DNA of 64,000 nt from 39-52-133 sp036523795 (GTDB lineage Bacteria > Pseudomonadota > Gammaproteobacteria > Burkholderiales > Gallionellaceae). Below the pieces are notes generated by a model. It did not search any database, had not been told where the DNA came from, and was given only the letters and a program-made list of their open reading frames with translations. Every line of letters begins with the position of its first letter. The stretch's first letter is position 1. The position numbers were made by a program, and so were the translations under genes. The DNA lies in contig DATDDN010000093.1 in assembly GCA_036523795.1 (NCBI GenBank), forward strand, positions 1 through 64,000, in the 5' to 3' direction. Shown in pieces: positions 15,464 to 25,184 of this stretch.

Positions 15464-18400
15464 TCAAGGCACACCATTCACAGCGCTTGCCGGCATCAGT
15501 TGCGTCGTCGACGGGGCAGATGTGGCCTGGGCCGCGGCGCCCAGGTCCAGTTTGACGGGTACTTCGTTCTGGGCGGCCTCCACTTTTATGTTTGCCGCCA
15601 AACTCACGCGATTCAATGGTGCGCTGGCCTTCTTCAGTGCGTCCATTACATAATTTCCACGTGCTGTGGCAAGTGCCTGCAAGCGAGTATCCTCAACGAT
15701 TTCGCGGTCGTGCAGGCGCTGATACAGCACGTCGTAAAAATCTTTGCCTTTCAATTGTGCTATTTCCTGCTCGTTCAAGATGTGCTTGTCGCGCGACCAA
15801 CCGCTCAAGGCCGCGAACATCCTGTCGCCAAAACCTTCTTCCAGTTGCCCCGGGTTTGCCTGACGGAAGCCATCTTTTAGTGCGCTGAGTTCGCTCCTGC
15901 CGATACGGTTCGAGTAGAGGCTTTCCAACGCGCTACGTACTTTTGGATCGCTGGTGACGATTGGAATAGTGTCATCTTCAGAAGCCAGATCATGACCCAT
16001 CAACGTATCCAGTTCACGGCGCAATTGCCTGGTTTGCAGAACGACTTTGTCGGCATCAGCATGCATTCCATGCACTGTCAGGCTCAAGCTGGGGCGCTTA
16101 TTCAGTACATTTGCGACCTGCAATACTTTTTCGCGCTCGGAAGGTATCAGTTCGGCGTCACCCGCTGCGAAGACGATGTTGTCGAAACCTTCGCCCCCGC
16201 CGCTGCCGCCGAGTATCGCGCCTATCATACGAAAGGGCGAGGTGGCGATCTTGCCCATCACATTCATCAGCGCTTTCCACACGATGCCGCCATAGCTGAA
16301 CTGGGGATCGTCCAGACTGCCGGATACCGGCAATCCCAAGTCTATGCGACCGTCCGCATCTTGCAAGATGGCGATGGCCAGGTCCAACGGCAATTCGATG
16401 GCGGTGGGGCTTTTAACTCTTTCGCCCAGCGTCAGCCTGTCAATAGTGATTTTGTTACTGCCCGTAAGTTGGCGCTCCTTGATGTCGTAGGAAAGATCGA
16501 GAGTAAGCTTGCCAGAGTCAATCCTGCGCCCGGCAAAGGTGGTGGAATACGGCGTCATGCGTGTCATCTCGATATTGCTGAACAGCACTTCCATGTTCAA
16601 CAGATCGACCGGGTGGAACAGATTAATCTGACCGTTGGCTTGTGCGGTGCCGTAGTCGTCCACCTGTCCATTCATTTCCAGTTGCCCAATGGAGTTGGGG
16701 CGCGAAGAGATGTTGTTGATATTGGCACGCATGTGATGGATGCGTGTATCGAATGGCAGCATCAGGGAATGATCCGCAAATGTCATGGTGCTGTTGCGTA
16801 TCCTGATGCGGTCGATGTTCGTGATGAATTCGCGTGGAGCGGCCGTCGCCGTGTTCTCGCCTGCGGGGGGCGCATTGCCGACAGGCTGGGTTGACGTACT
16901 GTCTGCGGCGACTGCATTGTTAGTCGCATTCGGCTTCTTCATGATGTTGCTGACGTTAACCGTCTTATCCTTGTTGATAATAAGCTTGCTTTCCAGGCGC
17001 TCGATGTCCAGCGAGCCGATGTTCAAATTATCCTGTGTTACCGTCAGGGCGCGTGTGCCTAGCGTACGCCAGGCGAGGAATGTCTCGCGGCTATTGCTTT
17101 CGAGCAGGCGCAGATTATTCAACTTGAAGTTGCCTTTGTATTTACCGCCGTGCTTGTCGTAAGTGGCGTGTCCCGCTGTGGAGAATTGGCCGTCGACCAA
17201 GGCCAGGTGAGAAACTGAGGCGATGTATGGCCGTGCAGGTTTCAGCGCCAGCCCTTCCAGCTTGATCTGCATGTCGACCTTGACAGGGACGGGCACCAGA
17301 CTGCCGCCGACCTCCAGTGCACCGCCGTCGGGTGCCTTCAATGAAAGCTGCACCGGTAGCGGTGCAGCAAGATTGTCGCTGATGCCCTCCACGTGCAGCG
17401 CGATATCGTCGAGCGCTAAATGCGCGGCGGGATCGACGCTCTCATCATGAAAAGCGACGGAGAACTTCTCCATGTCAATCTTGCCGACGCGATAGTGCCA
17501 AGGCTTCGTGGCGGGCGTCCTTGCCCCCTTTTTGTCCGACGGCGCAGCAGTCGTTGACGATATGCCATGCAATGCGGCCAGCAGGTCGACCTCCCCTCGC
17601 CGGTTGCGCACTGCGTTTACCTCTCCCGTATCGAGGGCGAGACGCCGCAAAGAAGCATTTCGGGTGCCCATATTCACTTGTGCGTTCTCAATCGCCAGTG
17701 TGTTCAGTTGCACCAGCTTCACACTTCTGTCACCACGTGGCGCGGTGATCTCGCTACCATTCAGCACCAATGAGTCCAGCGCCGCAGTATTCGCTAGCTG
17801 ATCGAAATGGCCGCCTTTTGCTTCAATCGTGGCAATCGCAATGTCTGGTAGCGATTTTCCCGGCTGGAGCTGAAAATCCCGGAACCTGAAAGCCACGTTG
17901 GATAGCGTGAGTCCCAGCTGCTGTCGATTGTGTTTCAGCTGATATTCGGTTGAAAAATCGAACACACCTTCGAGTGGTTTACCCGGTAGGTATTTTTCCA
18001 GATAGGTTGCCAACTGCGCCAAGTCGAAATTATTGATATTGAAAGTGCCGGTAACGGTCACGGGATTCAACTCCATCCTTCCCTTCCACGATATCTGCGC
18101 GCCCATTTCAGTCTGTGCAACCACGCTGTAGATGCCCTCGCTATCCGGCAACGAAGAAAGATCCATCAACTCCAGGTTGATCGGCTCTACGCGGCTGTGG
18201 AAATCCGCATTTTCGTCCGCGAAGTTGAGATGTCCGTTACTCAACACGAAGTGCTTGATGGCCAGCCGGGGCAGTCCGCCTGCTTCCTGCTTGGGCTTTG
18301 AGTCCTTGCCACTCAACTCATCGACCAGGGAGGTCCAATTCAGCCCGCCGTTGCGCAACAGCGTCACATCCACTTCCGCGCCATCCAGCCGGATCGAATC

Positions 18401-18721
18401 GAAAATCGTGGCCAGCCGCAACACGCTGGTAGACGATAAATTGAGTTCGAGTTCGCGGAAAGAAAAAAGGTCTTTTCCATCCGACGCGGTCAAGTGCAAA
18501 TTGTATAGATGCAAGTCGATCGTGAATGGATTGAAACTGGGCTTGTCCATCGTCAGGTGATGCGCCGTCTTCGTCTCAATGAATTTCACCGCCTGCGTTT
18601 GTACGATCTGCGGCAACCATAGCCAGGCGAACAGGACGTAGACGCCGTACAACACCAGCAGCGGAACATAAACCCTCCTGCGAAGAAGCTTGCTGACAAA
18701 CTCTCGAACTTTAACTCGCAT
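15464..18721 (-). CDS. Large AsmA-like / DUF748 envelope protein
   Basis: The 1085-residue protein has an N-terminal basic segment and one membrane helix (about 17-35), followed by a very long beta-rich region. That region repeats motifs such as GHLNFADENADFHSRV and NSTMTFADHSLMLPFDT, typical of DUF748 and AsmA-like proteins. A C-terminal OmpA-like stretch (FAAGDAELIPSEREKVLQVA, about 845-865) is followed by a helical tail. Such proteins span the periplasm and are thought to affect outer-membrane lipid transport or biogenesis. The start at 18721 has the ribosome-binding site GGGGAGGTG; the longer frame to 18913 has none. Confidence 0.8.
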   Translation of the reverse strand: MRVKVREFVSKLLRRRVYVPLLVLYGVYVLFAWLWLPQIVQTQAVKFIETKTAHHLTMDKPSFNPFTIDLHLYNLHLTASDGKDLFSFRELELNLSSTSVLRLATIFDSIRLDGAEVDVTLLRNGGLNWTSLVDELSGKDSKPKQEAGGLPRLAIKHFVLSNGHLNFADENADFHSRVEPINLELMDLSSLPDSEGIYSVVAQTEMGAQISWKGRMELNPVTVTGTFNINNFDLAQLATYLEKYLPGKPLEGVFDFSTEYQLKHNRQQLGLTLSNVAFRFRDFQLQPGKSLPDIAIATIEAKGGHFDQLANTAALDSLVLNGSEITAPRGDRSVKLVQLNTLAIENAQVNMGTRNASLRRLALDTGEVNAVRNRRGEVDLLAALHGISSTTAAPSDKKGARTPATKPWHYRVGKIDMEKFSVAFHDESVDPAAHLALDDIALHVEGISDNLAAPLPVQLSLKAPDGGALEVGGSLVPVPVKVDMQIKLEGLALKPARPYIASVSHLALVDGQFSTAGHATYDKHGGKYKGNFKLNNLRLLESNSRETFLAWRTLGTRALTVTQDNLNIGSLDIERLESKLIINKDKTVNVSNIMKKPNATNNAVAADSTSTQPVGNAPPAGENTATAAPREFITNIDRIRIRNSTMTFADHSLMLPFDTRIHHMRANINNISSRPNSIGQLEMNGQVDDYGTAQANGQINLFHPVDLLNMEVLFSNIEMTRMTPYSTTFAGRRIDSGKLTLDLSYDIKERQLTGSNKITIDRLTLGERVKSPTAIELPLDLAIAILQDADGRIDLGLPVSGSLDDPQFSYGGIVWKALMNVMGKIATSPFRMIGAILGGSGGGEGFDNIVFAAGDAELIPSEREKVLQVANVLNKRPSLSLTVHGMHADADKVVLQTRQLRRELDTLMGHDLASEDDTIPIVTSDPKVRSALESLYSNRIGRSELSALKDGFRQANPGQLEEGFGDRMFAALSGWSRDKHILNEQEIAQLKGKDFYDVLYQRLHDREIVEDTRLQALATARGNYVMDALKKASAPLNRVSLAANIKVEAAQNEVPVKLDLGAAAQATSAPSTTQLMPASAVNGVP

Positions 18722-18965
18722 TTTCACCTCCCCGCTGACTTCCGAGAGCTTTGTTTGGCATATAGTCTCATCCAAGGTGAATAACACCAAGAATGATGGA
18801 GCGGGTTGGTGGCGAAATATGATGCATCTATCTAGCCATATCGCTTCATATTTTCCCTTTCCCTCTCTAACTTTCGCAGAACGTAATTTCGTTGACGAGC
18901 AGCCGATTCGCATCCCCGCGGCCAGCAGTTCTTCGCCAGCAGGCTTCTGCCTGCCTGCTGGATGG

Positions 18966-19345
18966 TTATGCCGCTAGTTTCTCCGGTTGCGCCGCCACCG
19001 CTCCGATCAGTTCCTCCAGGAGCGTGCCCGCTGCTTCCTCCGGCGTCATCCCGTTCAGGTCGATCTCGTAGCTATCCCCCCCGTTTCCGTCAGGTACTCC
19101 ATCAGCAGCTCGGGGTTGTGTTGTTCCAGGTCGCTTATCAGCTCCCTCCAGTCCTGGCAGGGGTTGCTGTAGTTCTGCACCATCGCCCACAGCGGCTCCT
19201 GACTGAACAGTTCCTCCGCCAGCCCCCACAGCATCAGCGTTGCCGTCGCCAGTTCGGTTGGCCGATCCAGCGTCCAGTCCGTTTGTTTCAGCAGTTGTGC
19301 CGCTTGCCGGTTCAGCGGTTCCTGTTGATTAGCGATACGTTGCAT
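18966..19345 (-). pseudogene. Frameshifted small gene (unknown, about 126 residues if repaired)
   Basis: From an ATG at 19345 the frame gives a helical, acidic protein (for example LATATLMLWGLAEELFSQE). The frame then shifts at a run of seven Gs (C7 on the plus strand, near 19075-19083). With one more G it continues as TGGDSYEIDLNGM and a further 30 residues to the stop at 18966. The two halves fit as one acidic protein. It could be a true pseudogene, a phase-variable gene or a sequencing error in a homopolymer. No family was recognised. Confidence 0.6.
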
Positions 19346-19702
19346 TGCACGAGTTTGAATGCTGCGGAGAGGAAATCAATACCATGTTCGCTGTAGCATT
19401 CTCAGGGTTTGGCACTAGGCGACACCCTTGAGGTCGTCTTTCCGTCAGCTAAATTTCGGCCTGCTTCTGCACGCGCCCGAGCATAACGGCTGATAGCGAT
19501 CTCAAAACCGGCCTCCGAATGCCATAGACGCGGTTGTCTGCAATTCGATGGATTGGTGTACAACGAATCTGCTGGACATCGCCTGTTTCGATTGGTGAGC
19601 TGTCAGGGAACAACCTGGCCCAATTTCCTTCGCGAAACGATCAGATAGGTGCCTGAGTTCGTGGCAGCGGCGATGACAAGACTTCTTTCAGGAGCACTTG
19701 TT
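19346..19702. other. Gene-free stretch
   Basis: No convincing frame, RNA gene or strong repeat was found in these 357 bases between the frameshifted gene and the AlpA-like remnant. The region has the irregular look of decayed coding sequence. Confidence 0.4.
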
Positions 19703-19964
19703 ATGAATAATCGCATCTGCATCCTGACAACCGCAGCCGCGCATAATCTTCAAGTCTCATCGCCGGAGCAAGCAACGCCGCGCCCCGTTCAGTTTTACCG
19801 ACTCTCCCACCTCAAGCAGCTGCTCGGCGTTTCTGGCTCGACCATCTGGAACTGGGTAAACACACAATGGGTTGTGCTTCGCACTACCAGCAAAATTCTT
19901 TCCTAGCCACGGTCTGTCTGCTGCAATGTTCCGGATTGAGAACGGCAAGCCTTGCTCTCCATGA
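19703..19964 (+). pseudogene. Degraded AlpA/excisionase-like DNA-binding protein
   Basis: An ATG with AGGAG upstream opens a frame whose residues 33-54 (YRLSHLKQLLGVSGSTIWNW) look like the helix-turn-helix of AlpA-type phage regulators or excisionases. The frame ends early at 19906 with an unrelated tail. Another frame continues to 19964 with KFFPSHGLSAAMFRIENGK, reminiscent of the usual FPKP...WR..D C-terminus. It is therefore probably a frameshifted remnant of a mobile element. The family call rests on the HTH pattern only. Confidence 0.45.
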
Positions 19965-20104
19965 AGAAGAAGTGGTCGCCCAAGTGACTTACATTCACCC
20001 AGCACTGTCCCCGGTGCTTTACAAGCGTTCTCCTGCACTGCACTATTCAAAACCCGGAACCTGGCACGCAAACCTCGAAAACTTCTACGGGAAGGAACCC
20101 CGCC

Positions 20105-20506
20105 ATGCCCCCCTCTCAGTCCCCACGCAGATACCTGATCACAGTAATTTCACTGGTCGCAATCGCATTCGGCCTGCTGACCATCAAGGAAGGCGGCAGC
20201 GTGCTGTTTGGAGATGAGGCGGCGCGCACCGCCGCCGGCAATTATGTGCCGTTCGTACTCTGGTTCAACTTCATTGCGGGCTTTGCTTATGTGGTGGCAG
20301 GCATTGGCCTGTGGCTGCAGCAGCGCTGGGCCATCTGGCTGGCGGTCGCCATCGCTGCGGCGACCGCCCTCACCTTTGCGGCTTTCGGTGCGCATATCGC
20401 TTCGGGTGGCGCATACGAGCAGCGCACGGTCATCGCGATGAGCCTGAGAACGCTGGTATGGGTCGCCATCGCGTTCCTGGCCATGCGGGCTGCGCACCGC
20501 AAATAA
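20105..20506 (+). CDS. Small four-helix membrane protein, unknown
   Basis: The 133-residue protein has four evenly spaced hydrophobic helices (about 10-28, 48-68, 74-96, 108-127) joined by short loops, and a basic C-terminus. A GGAAGGA ribosome-binding site precedes the ATG. It lies upstream of the nosZ promoter on the same strand but is separated by about 350 bases holding the FNR-type box, so it is probably not part of the nos operon. No function can be assigned. Confidence 0.65.
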   Translation: MPPSQSPRRYLITVISLVAIAFGLLTIKEGGSVLFGDEAARTAAGNYVPFVLWFNFIAGFAYVVAGIGLWLQQRWAIWLAVAIAAATALTFAAFGAHIASGGAYEQRTVIAMSLRTLVWVAIAFLAMRAAHRK

Positions 20507-20684
20507 GCCTGACCCTGCCCGCGCTCCCTGGGGGTGCGGAGCCGCAGATTTCCGCCGTCCTACTCGCCACTATTCCAGAGTCACGACCTGAGACAACTGG
20601 CTGGCACAGCGTGTCCCCGCCTCGAGCTCATAAAACCATCAGGAACATCGGGCGTACGCTCTTCAGGTTGAATCAAAAGGAAAA

Positions 20685-20698
20685 TTGATCCAAGTCAA
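20685..20698 (+). promoter_or_regulatory. FNR/DNR-type box upstream of nosZ
   Basis: TTGATCCAAGTCAA matches the FNR/DNR consensus TTGAT-N4-ATCAA at nine of ten positions. It lies 156 bases upstream of the nosZ ATG. CRP/FNR regulators activate denitrification genes under low oxygen or nitric oxide, so this probably drives the nos operon. Confidence 0.7.
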
Positions 20699-20754
20699 AC
20701 ATATAGATCAAATATATACATTGGAATTGTATTTTCCATCTTGCAGGCCTATAG

Positions 20755-20771
20755 TGCGACAAATTGTCGCA
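20755..20771. promoter_or_regulatory. Perfect dyad in the nosZ leader
   Basis: TGCGACAA-A-TTGTCGCA is a perfect 8-1-8 inverted repeat. It lies 57 bases downstream of the FNR-type box and 83 before the nosZ start. A half-site TGTCGCA recurs about 22 bases further on. It could be an operator for a second regulator or an RNA hairpin in the leader. Confidence 0.45.
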
Positions 20772-20853
20772 GCCTAAGCGCGCCACGCAGCATGTCGCAA
20801 CATCGTACGGTTTGAGAATTGCACCAACTTTTAATGACGGAAGGGGGAAAGCC

Positions 20854-22791
20854 ATGAATGACCAGAAAGTGAATGACAAGCAGGAAGCCAGCACCGAACC
20901 AATGAATCCGGATCGCCGCAAGTTCCTCAACTCGGCAGCGCTGCTCGGCGTGGCGGGAGCCGGTCTCTCCATAGGACTCGCGTCCTGCAAGAAATCCGAA
21001 GTGGGCGGCTCCGGCGCAGCAGGGGAAGCAGGCGAGTATGGCAAGTACGAGGTCCCACCCGGCAAGCTGGACGATTACTACATGTTCTCCAGCGGCGGCC
21101 ACTCCGGTGACGTGCGGATTTATGGCCTTCCCTCCGGGCGCACTCTGAAGCAGATCCCCGTATTCAACACGGATTGCATGGTTGGCTGGGGTATCACCAA
21201 CGAATCCAAGGCAGTGATCGGCACCAAGGCCGATGGCAGCGTAAAGTACAACACCGGCGATACACACCACGTGCACGGTTCCTATACCGACGGCACCTAC
21301 GACGGCAAATTCCTGTTTGTGAACGACAAGATTCATGGCCGAATTGCGCGAATCCGCATGGACACCATGGAGACCGACAAGATCACCGAAATCCCCAATA
21401 TTCAGGGCTTTCACGGCATCTTTTCGGACAAGCGCGACCCGGTTGACGACAAGATCAACCATACGACACGCGTCTTCTGCGGCTGCGAATTCCATATCCC
21501 GCAGCCCAATGACGGGCGCGACCTGGACGATCCCAAGAAATATTTCTGCCTGTTTACCTGTATCGATGCCGCAACCATGCAGCCCCGCTGGCAGGTCAAG
21601 ATCAATGGCAACATGGATCTGGTGGCCACCTCGTACGACGGCAAGCTGGCCTGCTCCAACCAGTACAACACCGAGAATGGCGTACATTACGAGGACATGA
21701 TGGCTGCCGAGCGCGATGCCTGCGTGTTCTTTAACGTCCAGCGCATTGAAGCCGCCGTCAAGGCCGGCAAGTCGTTCACGATAGGCGACTCCAAGGTGCC
21801 GGTGGTAGATGGCACGCCTGCTGCCAACAAGGATCCCAAGACCGCACTGACCTGCTATGTCCCGGTACCCAAGAACCCGCACGGCGTGAACATCAGCCCG
21901 GACGGTAAGTATTACGCCTGCTCAGGCAAATTGTCGCCCACTGCCACCCTGATCGAGCACGCGCTGGTGCTGAAATGGTTTGACGGCGAACTCAAGGAGC
22001 CACGTGACGCTGTCGTAGCGGAACCGGAAATCGGCCTGGGCCCGCTGCACACCGGCTTCGATGGCCGCGGCAACGCCTACACCACCCTGTTCCTCGACAG
22101 CCAGATCGTGAAGTGGAACCTTGATGCAGCCATGAAATCATTCAAGGGCGACAAGGCAGCCAAGCCTGTGGTTGACCGCATCGATGTCCACTACCAGCCC
22201 GGACATGGTTTCACCTCCATGGGAGAAACCAAGGATGCGGACGGCAAATTCTTCATCTCGGACAACAAGTTCTCCAAGGATCGCCTGCTGCCGGTAGGCC
22301 CACTGCATCCCGAAGTCGCGCAGATGATCGACATCAGCGGCGACAAGATGAAGCTGGTTGGCGAGCACACCACCTGGCCTGAGCCACACGACGCAATCAT
22401 CGTGCGACGCGATCTGGTCAAGACGCGGCAAATCTACAATCTGGATGATTTCCCGCTTGCGACCAAAGATCCCAAGGACTGCAAAGTGGTGCGCAATGGC
22501 AACAAGGTCACCGTGCACCTCACCTCGCAGGCGCCTACCATTGGCTTGCGTGAATTCAAGGTCAAGCGCGGCGACGAAGTGACCATCATACTGACCAATC
22601 TGGACAAGGTGGAAGATCTGACTCACGGCTTCGCGATTCCGAAATACAACATCAACTTCGTCGTGAATCCGCAGGAGACCAAATCCGTAACCTTCAAGGC
22701 CGACAAGCCCGGCGTCTACTGGTGTTATTGCACGCATTTCTGTCATGCATTGCACCTGGAGATGCGCAGCCGAATGCTGGTCGAAAGATAA
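20854..22791 (+). CDS. nosZ: Nitrous oxide reductase NosZ (Tat-dependent, clade I)
   Basis: The 645-residue periplasmic enzyme reduces N2O to N2. A twin-arginine signal DRRKFLNSAALLG starts near residue 20. The CuZ-site histidines are visible in DTHHVH (about 136-141), NPHG, GPLHTGFDG, YQPGHG and EPHDA. The C-terminal cupredoxin carries the CuA motif CTHFCHALHLEM. The ATG at 20854 has a GGGGGA ribosome-binding site. Oddly, the signal ends in LASC-KK, which fits a lipobox, so this NosZ may be a Tat-exported lipoprotein. It is the first gene of the operon, with nosR following rather than preceding it. Confidence 0.96.
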   Translation: MNDQKVNDKQEASTEPMNPDRRKFLNSAALLGVAGAGLSIGLASCKKSEVGGSGAAGEAGEYGKYEVPPGKLDDYYMFSSGGHSGDVRIYGLPSGRTLKQIPVFNTDCMVGWGITNESKAVIGTKADGSVKYNTGDTHHVHGSYTDGTYDGKFLFVNDKIHGRIARIRMDTMETDKITEIPNIQGFHGIFSDKRDPVDDKINHTTRVFCGCEFHIPQPNDGRDLDDPKKYFCLFTCIDAATMQPRWQVKINGNMDLVATSYDGKLACSNQYNTENGVHYEDMMAAERDACVFFNVQRIEAAVKAGKSFTIGDSKVPVVDGTPAANKDPKTALTCYVPVPKNPHGVNISPDGKYYACSGKLSPTATLIEHALVLKWFDGELKEPRDAVVAEPEIGLGPLHTGFDGRGNAYTTLFLDSQIVKWNLDAAMKSFKGDKAAKPVVDRIDVHYQPGHGFTSMGETKDADGKFFISDNKFSKDRLLPVGPLHPEVAQMIDISGDKMKLVGEHTTWPEPHDAIIVRRDLVKTRQIYNLDDFPLATKDPKDCKVVRNGNKVTVHLTSQAPTIGLREFKVKRGDEVTIILTNLDKVEDLTHGFAIPKYNINFVVNPQETKSVTFKADKPGVYWCYCTHFCHALHLEMRSRMLVER

Positions 22792-22820
22792 CGTCAGGCA
22801 TAGATTCGCAGCGGGATGCA

Positions 22821-22850
22821 AAAGGGGGATTCTTGTGTCCCCCTTTTTTT
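22821..22850 (+). terminator. Intrinsic terminator after nosZ
   Basis: A 9-bp stem AAAGGGGGA / TCCCCCTTT is followed by a run of Ts. It lies 30 nt after the nosZ stop. It probably lets nosZ be made in excess over the maturation genes, with read-through or a separate promoter for nosR. Confidence 0.85.
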
Positions 22851-22957
22851 CTGTCGTTTCCTATACAGAAATTTTATTGCCTGATCTAGAATAGCCCGTG
22901 AATGACTCCCTGGTCACTCCGGCAGCAGGAACTCTCTACAACCAGAAAGATTCCGAC

Positions 22958-25132
22958 ATGTCCCACAAACCTTTTGCCATGTTGCAGCGCATTCAGTTCT
23001 ATCTCATCGTGATTGCGGTGAGCATGCTTCCATCCCTGTCACAGGCGGCATCGGGCACCTACGAAGCCCCCCTTCCCCCACAGCTTTCGACTGATCCTGA
23101 TTTGTGTGCTTACGTACCTTGCCAGGATGTCATTGCAGGCGCTGACAGTTTCTCCAAGCGCAAAGGCAGGCCTCCCTATGTCGAGGCCTACCAGACCAGG
23201 AACGGCGAGAAGACACTGGTCGGTTACGTATTCCTGTCCACAGACATCGTGGACATTCCCGCTTATTCCGGAAAGCCGGTTGTCACCCTGATCGGCATGG
23301 ATACCAAGGGCATCATCACCGGCGCCAAAGTCCTGCGCCATAGCGAGCCGATTCTCCTGTTGGGCATTCCGGAGAGCGAGCTCGTCAAGTTCATCAACCA
23401 GTATGTAGGCAAATTCGTCGGCGACAAGATCGAGATCGGCAAGTCACGCGAAGCACAGGGATATATTGGCCTGGATGCGATTACCGGTGCGACGGTGACG
23501 GTGATTGCACAAAACCAGGTGATGCTGCGCAGCGGCATCGAGATTGCCAAGCAGGTGGGAATCATCAAACCGACCATCAGGCCACAGGCAAAATTCTCGG
23601 CATTTTCCGGCAAGCTGAGCTGGGATGAAATGATGAAGGAAGGCTCGATCCAGCGGCTGACCGTCTCGCCGGACGAGGTAGGTGCCAAGGGTGATGGTCC
23701 ATACATCGACATGTATTTCGGCTACCTGAATGCACCGGCAGTGGGCAAGAGCGTGCTGGGCGAATACGGCTACAACAGCTTGATGTCGAGTCTGAAACCC
23801 GGGGAACATGCAATCTTCGTCATCGCCAGCGGGATGGAATCGTTCAAGGGCTCCGGCTTTGTGCGCGGCGGCATCTATGATCGAATTCTGGTCACGCAGG
23901 AAATGGATTCCTTTACCTTCCGCGACCTGGACTACCTCAACCTGTACGGCATTGAGGCAGCGGGTGCACCGGCCTATCGTGAAGCGGGCATATTCATCAT
24001 TCGCAGGGAAGGTTTCAGCGGCGCCTACCCCTGGAACATGGTGTTTCTGGCCAACAAGATCGACAAGGAAACCGGCGCCAAGACCTTTACCAGCTTCGAC
24101 AAGGAATACTGGTTGCCTGCCCGCTATCTGGAGGGCGGCAGGCCGCACGTTGAGCGTCCGGATCCGGTATGGCTCACCGTGTGGAAACAGAAGCCGCTTG
24201 AAATCGCATTGTTCGTCCTGCTGCTGACAGCCACTGCCGTGGTCTATAGCGTGCGCGACAAGCTGGTGCGTCGCTCCACACGCAAGAACAAACGCTGGAT
24301 AAGCACGCCCAAGTACATCTTCTGGATCATCAGCGTCGGCTTTGCCGGTTTTTACCTGATGGCGCAACCCTCGATTACCCAGGTGCTGACATGGTTCCAT
24401 TCGATCCTGTACAAGTGGCAATGGGAGCTGTTCCTGTCTGACCCGTTCATATTCATTTTCTGGTGGTTCATCATCATCACCGTCTTCATCTGGGGGCGCG
24501 GCCTGTTTTGCGGCTGGCTCTGCCCATATGGCGCACTGACCGAGCTGGCATACAAACTGGGGCGTGTTCTTGGGCTTAAACGTTATCAGTTCTTCCTTCC
24601 CCATGCGGTCCATAACAAACTGAAATGGCTCAAGTACGTCATCTTCCTTGTGTTGCTGGCCGTGTCGTTCTATTCCATGGGGCTGGCGGAAAAGATGGCG
24701 GAGGTTGAGCCCTTCAAGACCACCTTCCTGGTCGGCGTGTGGAACCGTTCCTGGCCCTATGTGCTGTTCTGGAGCATCCTGTTCGCCCTCGCATTCTTCA
24801 CGGAACGCCCCTTCTGCAAGTATCTGTGCCCCCTCGGCGCAGGACTCGCCATTCCGTCGACCTTCCGCTTCTTTGGCATCAAACGCAAGAAGGAATGCGA
24901 AAGCTGTACTGCCTGTGCCGTCGGTTGCGGATCGCTCGCCATCAACGAAAAGGGCGAGATCGACCAACGCGAATGCCTGCTGTGCATGGATTGCATGGTT
25001 ATGTACTATGACCCGCATTCCTGCCCGCCCCTGTCGCAGGAACGCAAGCGGCGCGAGAAAGCGGGCCTGCCCCTGAGTTCGATTTCAGCGCAGGGGTATT
25101 ACATTCCGATAAAGGAAATACCCAACAAGTAA
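22958..25132 (+). CDS. nosR: NosR, membrane electron donor and expression factor for NosZ
   Basis: The 724-residue flavo-iron-sulfur protein has a signal peptide ending near residue 31 (PSLSQA), a periplasmic FMN-binding domain with the flavinylation motif TGATVT near 180, a membrane region of several helices, two CxxxCP motifs (FCGWLCPYGAL and FCKYLCPLGAG), and two C-terminal 4Fe-4S clusters (CESCTACAVGC and CLLCMDCM). NosR passes electrons from quinol towards NosZ and is required for its activity. The ATG at 22958 gives the usual length; a GTG at 22898 is possible. It follows the nosZ terminator. Confidence 0.95.
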   Translation: MSHKPFAMLQRIQFYLIVIAVSMLPSLSQAASGTYEAPLPPQLSTDPDLCAYVPCQDVIAGADSFSKRKGRPPYVEAYQTRNGEKTLVGYVFLSTDIVDIPAYSGKPVVTLIGMDTKGIITGAKVLRHSEPILLLGIPESELVKFINQYVGKFVGDKIEIGKSREAQGYIGLDAITGATVTVIAQNQVMLRSGIEIAKQVGIIKPTIRPQAKFSAFSGKLSWDEMMKEGSIQRLTVSPDEVGAKGDGPYIDMYFGYLNAPAVGKSVLGEYGYNSLMSSLKPGEHAIFVIASGMESFKGSGFVRGGIYDRILVTQEMDSFTFRDLDYLNLYGIEAAGAPAYREAGIFIIRREGFSGAYPWNMVFLANKIDKETGAKTFTSFDKEYWLPARYLEGGRPHVERPDPVWLTVWKQKPLEIALFVLLLTATAVVYSVRDKLVRRSTRKNKRWISTPKYIFWIISVGFAGFYLMAQPSITQVLTWFHSILYKWQWELFLSDPFIFIFWWFIIITVFIWGRGLFCGWLCPYGALTELAYKLGRVLGLKRYQFFLPHAVHNKLKWLKYVIFLVLLAVSFYSMGLAEKMAEVEPFKTTFLVGVWNRSWPYVLFWSILFALAFFTERPFCKYLCPLGAGLAIPSTFRFFGIKRKKECESCTACAVGCGSLAINEKGEIDQRECLLCMDCMVMYYDPHSCPPLSQERKRREKAGLPLSSISAQGYYIPIKEIPNK

Positions 25133-25184
25133 CAGTAAGGACCGCAACAAATGGTGCATCACTGATCTTCTAAGGGGAGTTGTC

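Noticed and set aside
19757..20071. Minus-strand 104-codon frame over the AlpA-like remnant
   Set aside because: There is no ribosome-binding site and no motif, while the plus strand shows a helix-turn-helix with a good ribosome-binding site.
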